Source: Rhodeus uyekii
Lineage: Eukaryota > Chordata > Actinopteri > Cypriniformes > Acheilognathidae
Assembly: GCA_037043235.1 (NCBI GenBank)
Contig: JAWRVZ010000057.1
Location: 3,207,501-3,271,500, forward strand
Length of the DNA stretch: 64,000 nucleotides
Reading direction: 5' to 3'
This document shows, one piece after another, positions 49,258-61,200 of the stretch. Position 1 is the stretch's first letter. The number at the start of each line of letters is the position of its first letter. A model generated the notes under the pieces. That model saw only the letters and a program-made list of their open reading frames with translations. It had not been told where the DNA came from and ran no database searches. The translations under genes were made by a program, and so were the position numbers.

Positions 49258-52200
49258 ATGTGTTCTGTTCCTGGTTTGCCAGAAGTTGGATCCCATATGA
49301 CAATTCATGTCGCAAGAGTCACTTTAAACTCACAAACTATCTTAGTGGAATTTGGAGGGAATTTAAATCATGGAAGAGAGGCCATTGATGTATATCTGCA
49401 GCTAAAAAAAAACCTTGAAGCACTTCAGGAACAGCAGCAAACTTTTGAAGGCAAACCCGGAGAAGTGTGCTTAGTAAATGAAGATGGTGCTTGGCACAGA
49501 GCAAGAATACTTTTAAAATTGAAACATGAATACAAGGTGTTCCTAATTGATGATGGTAAATTATTCTGGGCCTCAAGCAAAATTTTGAAAAAATGTCCAC
49601 GCAGCCTTTGCGGCCTACCTCCCAAAGTAGAGCTTTGTGTACTGGCCAGTGTATCCCCTCTATGTCTTGAGAGTGCATGGTCTCGGGCCGCTTCAGAATT
49701 CATCAGATCTTTGTGTGGGAAAAACATCTCTGGGTGTGTTCAGGATGTAATGATGCCTTCCAGAATTGTTCTCCTTGACATTCCAAGCATATCGAAACAG
49801 ATGTATGAACTTGGATTTGCTAGAAAGATGCCCAGTGAAGACTTTAAACGCCTTGTCATGCATTCACTTAATTTGCCAAGAAGTCCTTCCATACAGGCAA
49901 ACATTGTGACCACAAATGGTCACCAGGAGCATTCCAGTGACCCTGACAATTTTCATCAATACTTGTATCCAGAGTTGTTGCCTGGAACAATTGAGATTGT
50001 AACTGTAACACAAGTTGTTCATCCATTGAAATTCTTTTGCAAACTGCATGTCTTTTCACATGAGCTAAAGAAATTAAGTGATCAGCTCCACGAACACTAT
50101 GAAGATGCATTCTCTGCTCAGATGCCAATGCCGCTAACTGATGGGTCTCCATGTGCAACCAAAGGAAGTGATGGCAATTGGTATCGATCTGTACTTCAGC
50201 AGAACAACATCTCTGATGTGGTCAAGGTCTTTCATGTTGATTATGGAATTGGAGATTTCGTTAAACTCTGCAATATCAGACCCTTATCGGCAAGGTTCTT
50301 CCAATTGCCAGTTGTTACCTATGGATGCTCTTTACATGGTGTCATTGACAAAGGTTTTGGATGGAGGACCGATCAGATAGATTATCTAAAATCTGTTGTA
50401 CTCAATCAAATCCTCGTTGGAAAATTTGAACATCACAGTGTGAATGAGGGTGTCTATTATATAACTCTTTTTGGAAATGACAATGTAAATGTGAACAAGA
50501 CTTTTGGCTGTAGAGAGCAGTGTTCATCAGTGACCGAGAGGATTTGTGGCGACCCGACTCTTGAGACTCTGAACAAGGTGACGTGCAAATATATGCGTGA
50601 CAGAAATATGTCTCTGGATTCTTTCCACCCTCCCAATTTAACCATGTCCTCCAATTCTCTTGAAGATGTCACAGTAGTGAGACCTTCCAAACCTGAAGAG
50701 AACCTAAAACCTGCAGAGGGTGGTCACTCATCGAATATTGCTCCACCCCTACAGAATGATGGGTATGTTGATTCACCACCTAAAATTGAAGTAGGCGCAA
50801 AGGAGAAGGTACAAATAACCCATGTCCAAAGTGTAAAGCAGTTCTATGGCCATTTTGCACAAAATACTGACATGGTTAGGAGACTTACCAAAGATATTCA
50901 ACAACTATGCCTCAAGCGACCACAAGCAAAGTTTTCAATTTCCCCTAAGATGATGTGTCTTGCTAAATATGCAGATGGGCAGTGGCACAGAGGACAAATT
51001 GAATCAACGCATCCAAAAATACTCGTCCAGTTTGTAGACTATGGTGACTTGGTGGTTTTGGATAAATCTGATATTCTGCCGTTTCCTCCAAAAGCTAGTG
51101 CAATTGCATCCACTCCTATTCAGGCTGTTCAGTTTGAACTTTTTAATATAACATTACCTGAGCCATGTGAGATTAATGAATGGTTTAAAAATTATACTAC
51201 AGACCGCATGTTCACTGTCATTGTGAAACATTCCTCAGGCAAACTATCAGTGGAGATGTATGATGAAAAAACAAACCTCAACTTGAAAATTAAAGAGCAG
51301 TGGAACAACACCAAAAAAAACATTGGGAAAGGAACTGATAAGACTCGTACTTTCAAGGAGTCTTCAGGAGGAATGGAGTCTAGAGGGGGAAGACATCATT
51401 TAAGCACTGCGTCACAAGCACATGAGAAGACTTCTCAGAAAGTCATAAGACCAGTTGTTCAAGGTACATTTGAAGAGAACTTCCAGTCTGTTACTAGTCA
51501 AACAACTGTACACAGTAGAGCTAGGCCTAATGTTTTACAGCAAGAAGTGACTTGTTATCCAAAGCTCACCGATCTTCCCTCAAAAGCCTTGGATCCAGGA
51601 TATATTGCAGACATCTATGTTTCACACTGTAATAGTCCATCAAGTTTCTTTGTACAATTGACAAGTGATGAAGAGAAAATATTTTCCCTTCTTGACGAAC
51701 TTAATTCTACTCAGTTAAGTGACTCACAAGTTGAACTAAACTTGTTACAGTCAGGTGACCTGGTGAGAGCTGAATATCCTGCTGATGGAGCCTGGTATCG
51801 TGCTGTTGTTCAAAACAAGAGCGACGACATGGTTCAAGTGCAGTTTATTGATTTTGGGAATGAGGTAACACTTCTGCCACTTAAAATAAGGCAACTTGGC
51901 AAAAAGTTCCTTGGCACCCCCAGGCTCAGTGTACATTGTATGCTTGAGGATGGTAGAAGAAAAAGAGAATGGACCCAACAAGAGATTTTGACTTTCAAAA
52001 AGGCAACAGGTGAGAATGGTGAGAAGAAAATTCAATGCCACTTTATCCGAGAGGACGTGTCTGCTTGGCTTGTCAGTTTAGAGCACCAGGGTGTTGGATT
52101 GGAAGTGTCTTTGTTTAATGCTGCTCTCAAATCAGGTGCTCAAACTGAATTCCACATGTGCTACAATGATGATACCCTGCCGTTAACGTTCAAAGAACCA

Positions 52201-55200
52201 GCTGTTACTCAAGGACAAATTGTTGAAGCATATGCTTCATCTATTGACGGACCAAATTACTTCTGGTGCCAGTTCAAAAACTCAGAGGAACTAGACAAAG
52301 TCTCCCTGCTTGCACAAGAAATTGGAAACTGTGGTCGAACAAAACTAATTCAGCCAGATCAGTTACGCCAAGGAGGACTGTGCCTGGCACGCTTTTCTGA
52401 CCAGCTGTGGTACCGTGCACAGGTTATCAATGCACATGATAAAACTGTCTCTGTTCTTTTTCTAGATTATGGAAATGAGTCTGAAATTGAACTGAATTTC
52501 ATTAAGTCCCTGCCCACCAAGCTCATGGAAAGCCCACCACAAGCATTTCTCTGTCAGTTAGAAGCTTTGGGCTCTGTCGATGGTACTTGGAGCAATGCTG
52601 CGGCTGATAAGTTTTTTGAACTTTTGGTGGATGAGCCTTTAAAAGTGACCATTAGAAACACTGTAATGTCCTCTGACCTTCCAAAGTGTCCTCAGTATAG
52701 CGTTCTTGTTGAATGCAAGGGGCTTATTGTTAATGATCTTATGCAAGATTACTGTAGCAAAGTGAGAGTGGCCACTAAAACAAAACCCTCTGCAGGTAAG
52801 GACAGTTTTGGAGTAACAAGCTCTGAAATTGTTCAGAAAGCGAACACTCCCAAACTTAATTCTAGTACCAGACCATCAAGCGACTTTAACCCTGATCTTA
52901 ATGCCTTTGATTCAATGACTTCTCAAGATGAATTCAATCTAGAAGATAAATTACTGCAGAATGATGGATATCAGTTGGAATGTGTTGCAGCCATAACCCA
53001 AGACAAAAGTGTTATGAATCCAACATCTACCGAAGATGGAAACTCATTGGCTCCTGAACCATCAGCACTGTGTTTACCTCAAGTTGGAGATCTTCCTCAT
53101 TGTGTGATAGAACCAGGAACCGTGTCTGAAGTGTATGTTTCGCACATCAACAGCCTGACAAGTTTTTTTGTGCAACTGGCTATGGATGAGAATACACTTT
53201 TCTCCCTTGGTGAGCAATTGAATTCCCCTCATCCATCGGAGAAGAATGAAATGAATGCATTCAGTGTTCAGCAGGGAAGTTTGGTTAAGGCCAAGTTTCT
53301 TAAAGATGATTCCTGGTATCGTGCGGTTGTGAAGAACACAACTGAAAATGGCAAGATTTGGGTGGAGTTCATTGATTTTGGAAATGAGGAAACGGTGTCT
53401 CCCCTTGAAATTCACAAACTTGATGAGCAGCTTCTGTTATACCCAAGGTTCAGTATTCACTGCAGCTGTAGTGTAGATCTGTTCACGGCACAAGAAATGG
53501 AGGAAATAAAGGACCAGAAGTTTCTTTTCAAACAAATATTTGGTGATGCTGGTGAGAACACTCTCTCCTGCAAGTTTATCAAAGATGATGTCATGACTTG
53601 GGAAGTTAAAATGACTCCTAGTGGCAGCTCATCTGATTTGTTGTGTGAGAAATGGGATAATTTAGACTTGAATGCATTACTGGTAGTTTCCAAACCTGTA
53701 CAGGAGGAGACATTCCGACTGCGCTTCAAGAAACCAGATGTGTCTTTGGGACAGACTGTAGAAGCTTTTGCATCATGCATTGTTGAACCAAATTATTTCT
53801 GGTGCCAGTTTTCAAACTCTGTAGTACTTGACCAAATCTCATGCATTGCCCAACAGTATGGAAACTCAAGTGAGACACCGCCAATTCTGCTAGATAATTT
53901 GAGTCCTGGAAGCCCGTGCTTGGCTTGTTTCAGTGACGATCAGATGTGGTATCGTGCACAGGTTATTAATAAATGCACAAACACTGTTTCTGTCCAATTT
54001 GTTGACTTTGGAAATGAGTCGGAAATCAGTGAAGGCTACATTAAGGCATTACCTTGTGACTTGCTGGAAAGTCCACCTCAAGCTTTTCTGTGTTGGTTAG
54101 AAGGATTTGATTCGTCACCTGGATCATGCGACAGTGTAACTATCGATACGTTCTACGAGCTTGTAGTGGATAAACCTCTGAAAGTAACTGTGGAGAGCAT
54201 TGTCAATTCGCTAGACCCTAATAGCCCTCCATATTATGTAAAGGTTGAGTCTCCCCAATTTCTTGTAAATGAGCACATGGCAAAGTTGAGTAATTCTGCA
54301 CAAAGTTCTCAGAACTCTGCAGAGGGGCTTGAATCCCATGACAATTCCACTGCATCGACATCTGTACGATCTGTTTCAGAGGATAAAACAAGTGTGAACC
54401 TTGCTGTCTTACCAGAGGAAAATCATACAAGTGAACCTCATTGTGCTGAACAACATGGTGGAGGTAATGAAATTAATCTGTTGGTAGTAAATGATTTGCA
54501 TGATCTACCTGAAAACAAGGTGGATGATCAGCTTGGAGAAGATGGCATTGCTAATGATTCTACAAGGACCAATTCAGTTTTAGAAGTTTGTCATAAATCT
54601 GACGATGGAGTTCCTGTTGGATCAGCTGATCCAATGCTGCTGCTTACAGAGGAAAATAGAATAGATATGGAAGATTCTGAAAAAGGTTTGTAAATTCATG
54701 ATGAAATTTCTGTAGGATTATTTTTCAAATGAGAATTTTGTTTTTAAAATCAATTTTTAGTCTTTGGTTACTTTCTACAACTTTCTAGAACAGCTTTCTA
54801 CAACTGGTTAACTGCAGTACTTGTGTAAAGAATCCAGTCTAACCCTGTCTAATTTCTCTAGCTAAGTACTTTATTTGAAGGCTAGAAAACCATTTACACT
54901 TCTATTTGCCTATATTTTTGCCACAATTTACAGTGTGAAGGAGTGTGTAGTAGTTGATATTTAGCAAAGACTTTGAATACAGAAATAAGGTGCACTTGTA
55001 TTACTATGTATGGGAGAAAGTAAGCGCAATATGCCGTAAATGGTCTCTCCTTCAAAAGAAAAGAGAAAAGTGCCAATTGGCAAAATAATTTCTCAATGAA
55101 GCTTCAATTACAAGCTCCTTATCGTATTGCAAGTCTGTTCTGGGACGTGTGCTTTGTATTACACATGCGCATGGGTTTCTTCGGCCTAAAATTATTATTT

Positions 55201-55633
55201 ATTTTTCAAATATGGAATTTAATTGAAAGCTTGGTGAACCGCTTTGGAGAATTTGTTGCTTCCCCATTCAAAGGGATGGGAGCTGCACTTTCTTGTCTGA
55301 GAGGTGTTTCAAAGATGGTCATGGGTGAAATTACTTGTCTAAGGGGGACTTTGTAATTAGTTACAACTTATTGTGATTATTTTACTATGCTTATTTTTCA
55401 ACAGACATCCCGATGACGCCCCGGTGCAGTTCAGATTGGGTAGCTGGTTTAGAGAATCAGATGTTACCCATGGTATTCCTTTTTTTGTTTTTCTTTTGTG
55501 TTTTTCTTTTTCTTTTAAATATTCAATAATCCTTTGTTTTTGGTTTTATTTTTTTTTTTAAATAACTTTTCTTTTTGTTACATTATAGGTTTGCACTGAA
55601 GACTCATGTGACTCTAAGTGCATCTTCAAATGA
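49258..55633 (+). CDS. tdrd6: Tudor domain-containing protein 6 (germ-granule scaffold)
   Basis: One giant exon opens at 49204 after a good acceptor and codes from ATG 49258 to 54685 (1809 codons). Two small exons (55405-55472, 55589-55633) probably complete the protein at about 1846 aa. TDRD6 binds symmetrically dimethylated arginines on Piwi and other germ-plasm proteins and organises chromatoid bodies or germ plasm. Seven Tudor cores are visible, near residues 67, 295, 563, 830, 1038, 1337 and 1549, each with a W-(Y/H)-R and a D-(Y/F)-G(-N) type motif except the first (DDG). The N-terminus MCSVPGLPEVGS and the GCVQDVMMPSRIVLLD block identify TDRD6 rather than TDRD15. The arrangement is unusual: residues 779-1164 and 1285-1677 are a tandem duplicate of a two-Tudor unit. 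The acidic C-terminal 150 residues are disordered-looking. Confidence 0.93.
51594..54290 (+). repeat. tdrd6: Intragenic tandem duplication of a two-Tudor unit in tdrd6
   Basis: Unit 1 (residues about 779-1164) and unit 2 (about 1285-1677) share order and motifs. In both, a VSH-N-S-FFVQL block precedes a W-Y-R-A-V-V Tudor with FIDFGNE. Then follow VEA-A-S-I and NYFWCQF, a W-Y-R-A-Q-V-I-N Tudor with GNESEI, and SPPQAFLC. The offset is about 506 codons. Nucleotide identity is clearly lower than protein similarity, so the duplication is old. Confidence 0.85.
55405..55633 (+). other. tdrd6: Likely 3' coding exons of tdrd6
   Basis: Donor aaaaag followed by gtttgt at 54686 sits eight bases before the stop of the giant exon. 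Splicing to 55405 (after ttcaacag) and then 55589 (after tacattatag) keeps frame and ends at TGA 55631-55633, adding about 37 residues. Poly(A) signals follow at about 55967-55976 and 56006. Without splicing the protein simply ends KGL at 54693. Confidence 0.5.
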
Positions 55634-56675
55634 GTGCAATTTTAAACTATTTATTGTGGAAAGGTATAATTCACAATGCCCAAACTCATCCCGTGAAATT
55701 ATAGATTTTATTTGCCATTTTTCTTGTCATTTTAAAGTGCAGCATGATGTTTGTCTGAAGTTTTGTTAATAACCCAGTTCATCCTTATAGATGCTATTGT
55801 AATATTTTTCTGGAATTAATCATTACTTTTCTTTCTCTTCTTTTTTTTGTAAATGTTACACAAGGGTTTGTGTGCAGTTGTATTTTTGGGCCTCGATCCT
55901 GCCCTCCCTTCACCCATTTTTGTTGTTGTACATATGGGGTACAGGTGTGATGGAGTTTTTGTGAAAAAAATAAATAAAAATTGTATTTACTTCATGTTAA
56001 AGTGTTGTAATAAAGTCTGTTCATAGAGTTTGTTTTGCAGTAGTTATTTTTTAACATTTTATTCTGAGTGCACTTCAGTAAAAGAGTTAAACAAAAATGC
56101 AGCCATGACACCTAAAAGATATTTCTTTCACAATTAAGATCAAATTACTGTCTATTGCTGCTCTTTTCTTGATATAATACCGTCTGGGGGAGGCGTATTG
56201 TGTCGGTCAGATCTCATGAGTGACTTTTTTTTTTTTCACCTAAACCAAAATATTTGTACACCACAACACAATCGTTTAAATTTCCGCTTATTTGAGTGAT
56301 ATTTCTCACAAATCATCCCAAACAGTCTCTTATGAAATTATTACGCAACCCGCATCACATGTTACACGACTACTCTGATTGGTCTGTAATGATCGGCGCT
56401 GAGAAAAGTGACTACTGTCACGTGATATGTCCTGCGCGCTGCTTAATTCTCTACAGTAACTTAGACACATCGAAATTTCGATAGACATTTAAAGTTATAC
56501 ATTGAATCGTATTAATAATAATAATAATAATTATTATTATTTGTGTGTTTGTAAAGTATTTAAACAGCCGCTGTCGGGTTGCTATGGCAACAAGCCGCAG
56601 GCGTTCGATGACGTGCAACGAGAGAGTGTGAAGTCGAGTGACCGTTTCAAAGTTGTTACTGTACCCGATATAAAG
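55634..56675 (+). other. tdrd6 3' UTR and intergenic gap before ankrd66
   Basis: The tdrd6 3' UTR probably ends near 56030. The remainder includes a short AAT/ATT palindromic repeat (56513-56540) and a CpG-containing block at 56560-56640 that is the likely ankrd66 promoter and 5' UTR. Confidence 0.5.
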
Positions 56676-57747
56676 ATGACGGAGTTACACCAGGCAGCGG
56701 CTGCTGGTGATTATGATCTAGTGGACGAAATTTTGACAAGAAAATCATGTGACCCTAATCAGAAAGACTTGGACTGGAGCAAGAAGACGCCTCTGCACTG
56801 GGCGGCATCCAGAGGCAGGGCCTTTCTGCATCTCTCTTACCTGTTTCGTGTCATGAATTTACAAATAATTATGCATTTATAACTTTATAGTGCTATCAGT
56901 AGTATGGAGGTCATGCAAGTTAATGTTGCACAAGTGTGACCTCTTGGACTGACTGTCATTGTTCTTTCGTGTGTGTGATGCTGAAGCTGAGCTCTGATCT
57001 TGTCTCAGGTCAAACAGACGTGGTTCGGGTGCTGATAGAAAGTGGAGCAAGGGCTTGTTTGAGGACAGACAGTGGATGGACGGCCGCACACTTTGCAGCG
57101 GAGTCTGGGAGACTGTCGGTCCTGCGGCTCCTGCATTCCCTCCATGCTCCTGTGGACCAGGAGGACGCTTCTGGAGATAAACCTGTTAGGATTGCTCAGA
57201 TATATGGGCACGAAGATTGTGTTCGGTTTCTTGAGAAGTATGGTGATATTTGCAATTAGGAACCTTTTTTCTCAAATTGCCCAAGTCAGCCATATAGCGC
57301 ATATGTCCAATGATGTCCAATTATGTGTTTGATAGGATTAAATTTATAGATTGATATCTAATAGAGTTTTGCTCCGACTACTAATAGTAATTTACTAGGT
57401 AATAATTAGGTACTAAACCTAACCTTAACCCATGCATATGCCTCATATCACCCAGTACTTTCACCGAAAGTGTACATATTGTGCACTGAAGTGTGTGAAT
57501 TATATATCAAATAGTCAGTCCTAAAATTAGAGATCACATATATTTTATATTATTTTTCTGTTCTGTGTTCTGTTGATTTGTGGCTACTGTATGTGATGCT
57601 ATTTAATAATGTGGTGTTCCCTGTACTTTTAGGGCAGAGATTGAGAGCAGAAACTATCGACAAATGGCAAAGTTAAATGGGCTGCCCTTAGATGATACTG
57701 ATGAAGAATGGGAACAGGAGAGAAAAGAAGCAACAAAAAACAAGTAA
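56676..57747 (+). CDS. ankrd66: Ankyrin repeat domain-containing protein 66
   Basis: Three coding exons, 56676-56814, 57009-57237 and 57633-57747, sum to 161 codons including stop (160 aa). The protein starts MTELHQAAAAGDYDLVDEIL and contains about three ankyrin repeats (KTPLHWAASRGQTDVVRVLI, then GWTAAHFAAESGRLSVLRLL, then GDKPVRIAQIYGHEDCVRFL). It ends in a charged tail with GLPLDDTDEEWEQERKEA. Order and tail match the vertebrate ANKRD66 family, whose biochemical role is poorly known. The first intron appears to begin with GC instead of GT (CAGAG then gcaggg). Using the next GT would insert eleven residues into the ankyrin helix. The gene lies just downstream of tdrd6, as in human. Confidence 0.88.
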
Positions 57748-58249
57748 TTAAAAAGTAGGTTTTATTATGCCATGAGAGGGAAAATACAAACTAATGTGCA
57801 TTCTTTGCTGTGCATCTAAACGAAGTGTAAAAAAAAAGAAGGCATTGTTGGAGGACAGTAAAATTACATGCCAAAATTCATATTCATCTACGACTGTCAC
57901 CAGTTTTGATTTAAGCCAAGTAGGCTATATAGACATAAAAGCACACATCATCTTGCATGAATATATAAATCAAGGTAAATATGATCATTTTTAGACAGAA
58001 AAATGAATCTTTCACCAACAGAAATCTAAATATGACAAAGTATACATACATGACAACATCACAAATAACTGAACAGTGTTTTAGAAAACAACTCTTTGTT
58101 TTTATAGCCATTTTAATCTGCATAGAATGTGACATTTTAATCCATGAAAAGTTTGCTTGTGTTCGAAGTCTTCGCTTTCAGTGCTTCTGGAATCAAATCA
58201 CCAAAACCAGTCACATGCTGGTTTGGGATAAAAACAACATTAGAACAAA
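57748..58249. other. Spacer between convergent ankrd66 and the adhesion GPCR
   Basis: AT-rich sequence carrying both 3' UTRs. No further gene is seen. Confidence 0.5.
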
Positions 58250-61200
58250 CTATATAGACACAAAATAAAACATTTTCAAGAGCAAAAATGTAACTTGCCT
58301 TGAATCTTTCCAATCTTTCTTTCTTTCTTTATTAACTGAAGATGTGGTCGCTTTGGTTGAGTTTTCACTTTTCGAATTTGCTGATTGCTAATGTGAGAAA
58401 ATGTGAGAACATTAGCTCCATGTTGTTTTATGTGTTTGTGATGCATTTTGCATCTGTAAAAGTGTATGTTTCTTTTGAACTGACCTTGGACCCTTTGAAA
58501 CGCTTCTGAAGGGCATCACGAATCTTTGGAGAAAAATCAAATACGCACATTTTATTGAGCATCACTGTAAAGGCTTTGTAGACTGAAATCTTGTCGTAGC
58601 AAATTTGTTCAGTAATAGTCCAGTGGTTAAAATGATATATTTTCAACCTAAATTCTTAAAAACAGTCATATTGAGGGCATGCAGCGGACATACTTACCTT
58701 TTTCTCTCCAATGCAGTTTGTTAGCAATATGAAAAAACCCTGCAATGAAGTACAATAATATATTTTCAATAAGACATACATTGTGAGTAGAAAAACGGAT
58801 AAAGTGTTTGGTGCTTTAACCTTACCTGTAGTGAGTTGAGTATTGTAAATGTGTAGTTAATAATTTCTGCCAATGGTTTTGTTGTAAGGTCAATATTCAT
58901 TATAAAAAATCCAAAGATCCAAGTTATTCCGAGGACAGGGCTTAGGAAGACTATTGTCTTAATCATACTCTTGGCAACATCCTTTTCGTCCCGCGCCTTT
59001 GCCTCTGACACGGTAGGGGTTACTATCTTCATGATCACCACAGCCAGGGTGAACAAGTTGATAAACACAATAGTTCCGACAGGAAGTATAAAGGCATAGA
59101 TGGAGCCCTTCAACGTACTCTCGTACTTGAGCCAGCACGTCTTTTTGTTATAGTATTGACCCTCTACACCGTTTCCATATGAAATGTAGGTTACTGCCAC
59201 ACATAATATTGGGCATACGTAACCAACTGTGATAGACAATATAATAAAAACCTTCTTCCGCAGATTTTCAAAGACAAATATTATTTGGTGAAGAATCACA
59301 AAACTCAAGCACAGCATCCAGAAGAAGACGGCTAAGAAAAAAAAGTGTTTGACTAACGTGAGGATGGAGCACCAGTTTTGGTTGAGTTTCTTAGGTTCGG
59401 CTGATGCTAAAAATGCAATGTGTGCCAACAGTAAGCATAAACAGATGTTGAATATGGCTACATGCCGAAAATTGGAGATGGGTGACTTTACAACTGTATC
59501 CCATATCAAAATCTCAATGATTAAACACAGAACAAGTGAAACGATTGATATTCCTAAGCCAACGTAGGTCAGTTCCTTCAAGTAGAGAAGAGTCACTTCA
59601 TTTTTAGACATCAGGATGGTGAATGCTGAATTGTGGCGGCATGTGCATAGTTCTGCGTTGTTCGCACCACCCCATTCGCACCCTTCTTCAGACCAGTTAC
59701 TCTTTTTTTCATCCCAGAAAACGCAAAACATTTCATGATTTGGGAGTCTTTCTTTAGAATAATCGAACGTCAGCACAATGTCAGTCACATTGGTATTATT
59801 TACTGTGGTTACTGACAAGATAGTGGTCTCTGAGGATGTGTCTGAGGAGTTTTTTAAGATTTCATTAAGGTTTCGGAATCCAACGACAACAACACTGACT
59901 GCTGTGACGGACGCATTGAAGGCTGTGCATGTGCCATTGCAGGGATGCAGTTCAACATTTTCCTGTTTGTAAGGCTTACCACCCATGGTGAGATTTGAGT
60001 TGGTTACCATTCTCTCAATAGTTTGTAGATATTGTGTAGATAAAGAAAGTGCGTTGTCATCTTGAGGGTTTTTCCAGACATCTGTTTTAATCAAAAGATT
60101 GCTCACAGAGTTGACAAAGTCCTGCAATATAAAAACAATAAGACAGTGAAATGTAATTAGACTTTATGGTAAAGAATGTACTCAAAAATGGCTGAACGCG
60201 ATCCTCGTCATTGAAAGTAAAACCCAATAGAATTAACTATGTAAAATCTAATATCAATGTCAATCAGATCATTTAATTTGTTTGAATGCAATTAGCAGCT
60301 CAGAGATGATTGGTTTCCTCTAGACTAGAGCACTACAATAGTACACCAACATAACTTAAACTCTTTTAAATTATGACATAATGGAACATTAACGATATGT
60401 ATTATTTGCTATTGGAGCCGAAACTTGTGACATTAACAACATGTAAACAAACCGAAGCAGAATTACATTTGTTTACAGAATAAAAAAATAAGACATTTTA
60501 CTTTTTCTTTTTTTTATCTGTGAATCAATTCATTTTCCACAATCATTTTGGGTCAATTCTCAGAGATTTTCCTCCCCTCAAATCAACAAGTTAAGACTTG
60601 GATAGTTTCTGGTTCATATCAAATTTGAATTTCTTATTAAACAAATTGTACATGCTTTAGCACGTGTTTGCAAAAGATAATAAGGACAATTGTATACAAT
60701 GATGAGCCAAACTGATGAGTTGATTGTCATACTCTTCACACCTTTAAACTTTCTTTCATTGTGTAAACTTGTGGTTCCCAAACTTTTTAAAGCATGCCAT
60801 CCCTTTGTAGTGATTTTTTTTTCCATGGCACCCAAACTCTATTAAACTAAATGTACATGCACACATAAATATATAAAATTATACAAATGAAGTATAAACA
60901 TGAGCATTCATTTATTATGAATGCATCACAACAGACATAATGTTTGGTGAAACAACCTATTCAAATACATGTAAGATAAGATAAGATACATGTGCCTGCT
61001 TTTGCGAGCACAGCCTCTTGATTGAATCCTGCTCTACTGACAGGCCCTGCCTAGCTCACACAAGTAAGAGGTTGAAACCTGCGAAAGCACATTAACGGCG
61101 TATTCTGAGATAGATGGGTATTCGTGTCCGACATGCAGCCAACATTCATCCGAAAACTTTCTCCAAATTATCGATTAATTTTAAAGTGCGATCCATACAG

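Noticed and set aside
49337..49727. Minus-strand ORFs across the tdrd6 exon
   Set aside because: Shadow frames of the real plus-strand gene; no family features.
49258..54693. Assigning the large Tudor gene to tdrd15
   Set aside because: TDRD15 is also a large multi-Tudor protein, but the N-terminal MCS-PG-P start and the GC-QDV-LLD block fit TDRD6, as do the ankrd66 and ADGRF neighbours.
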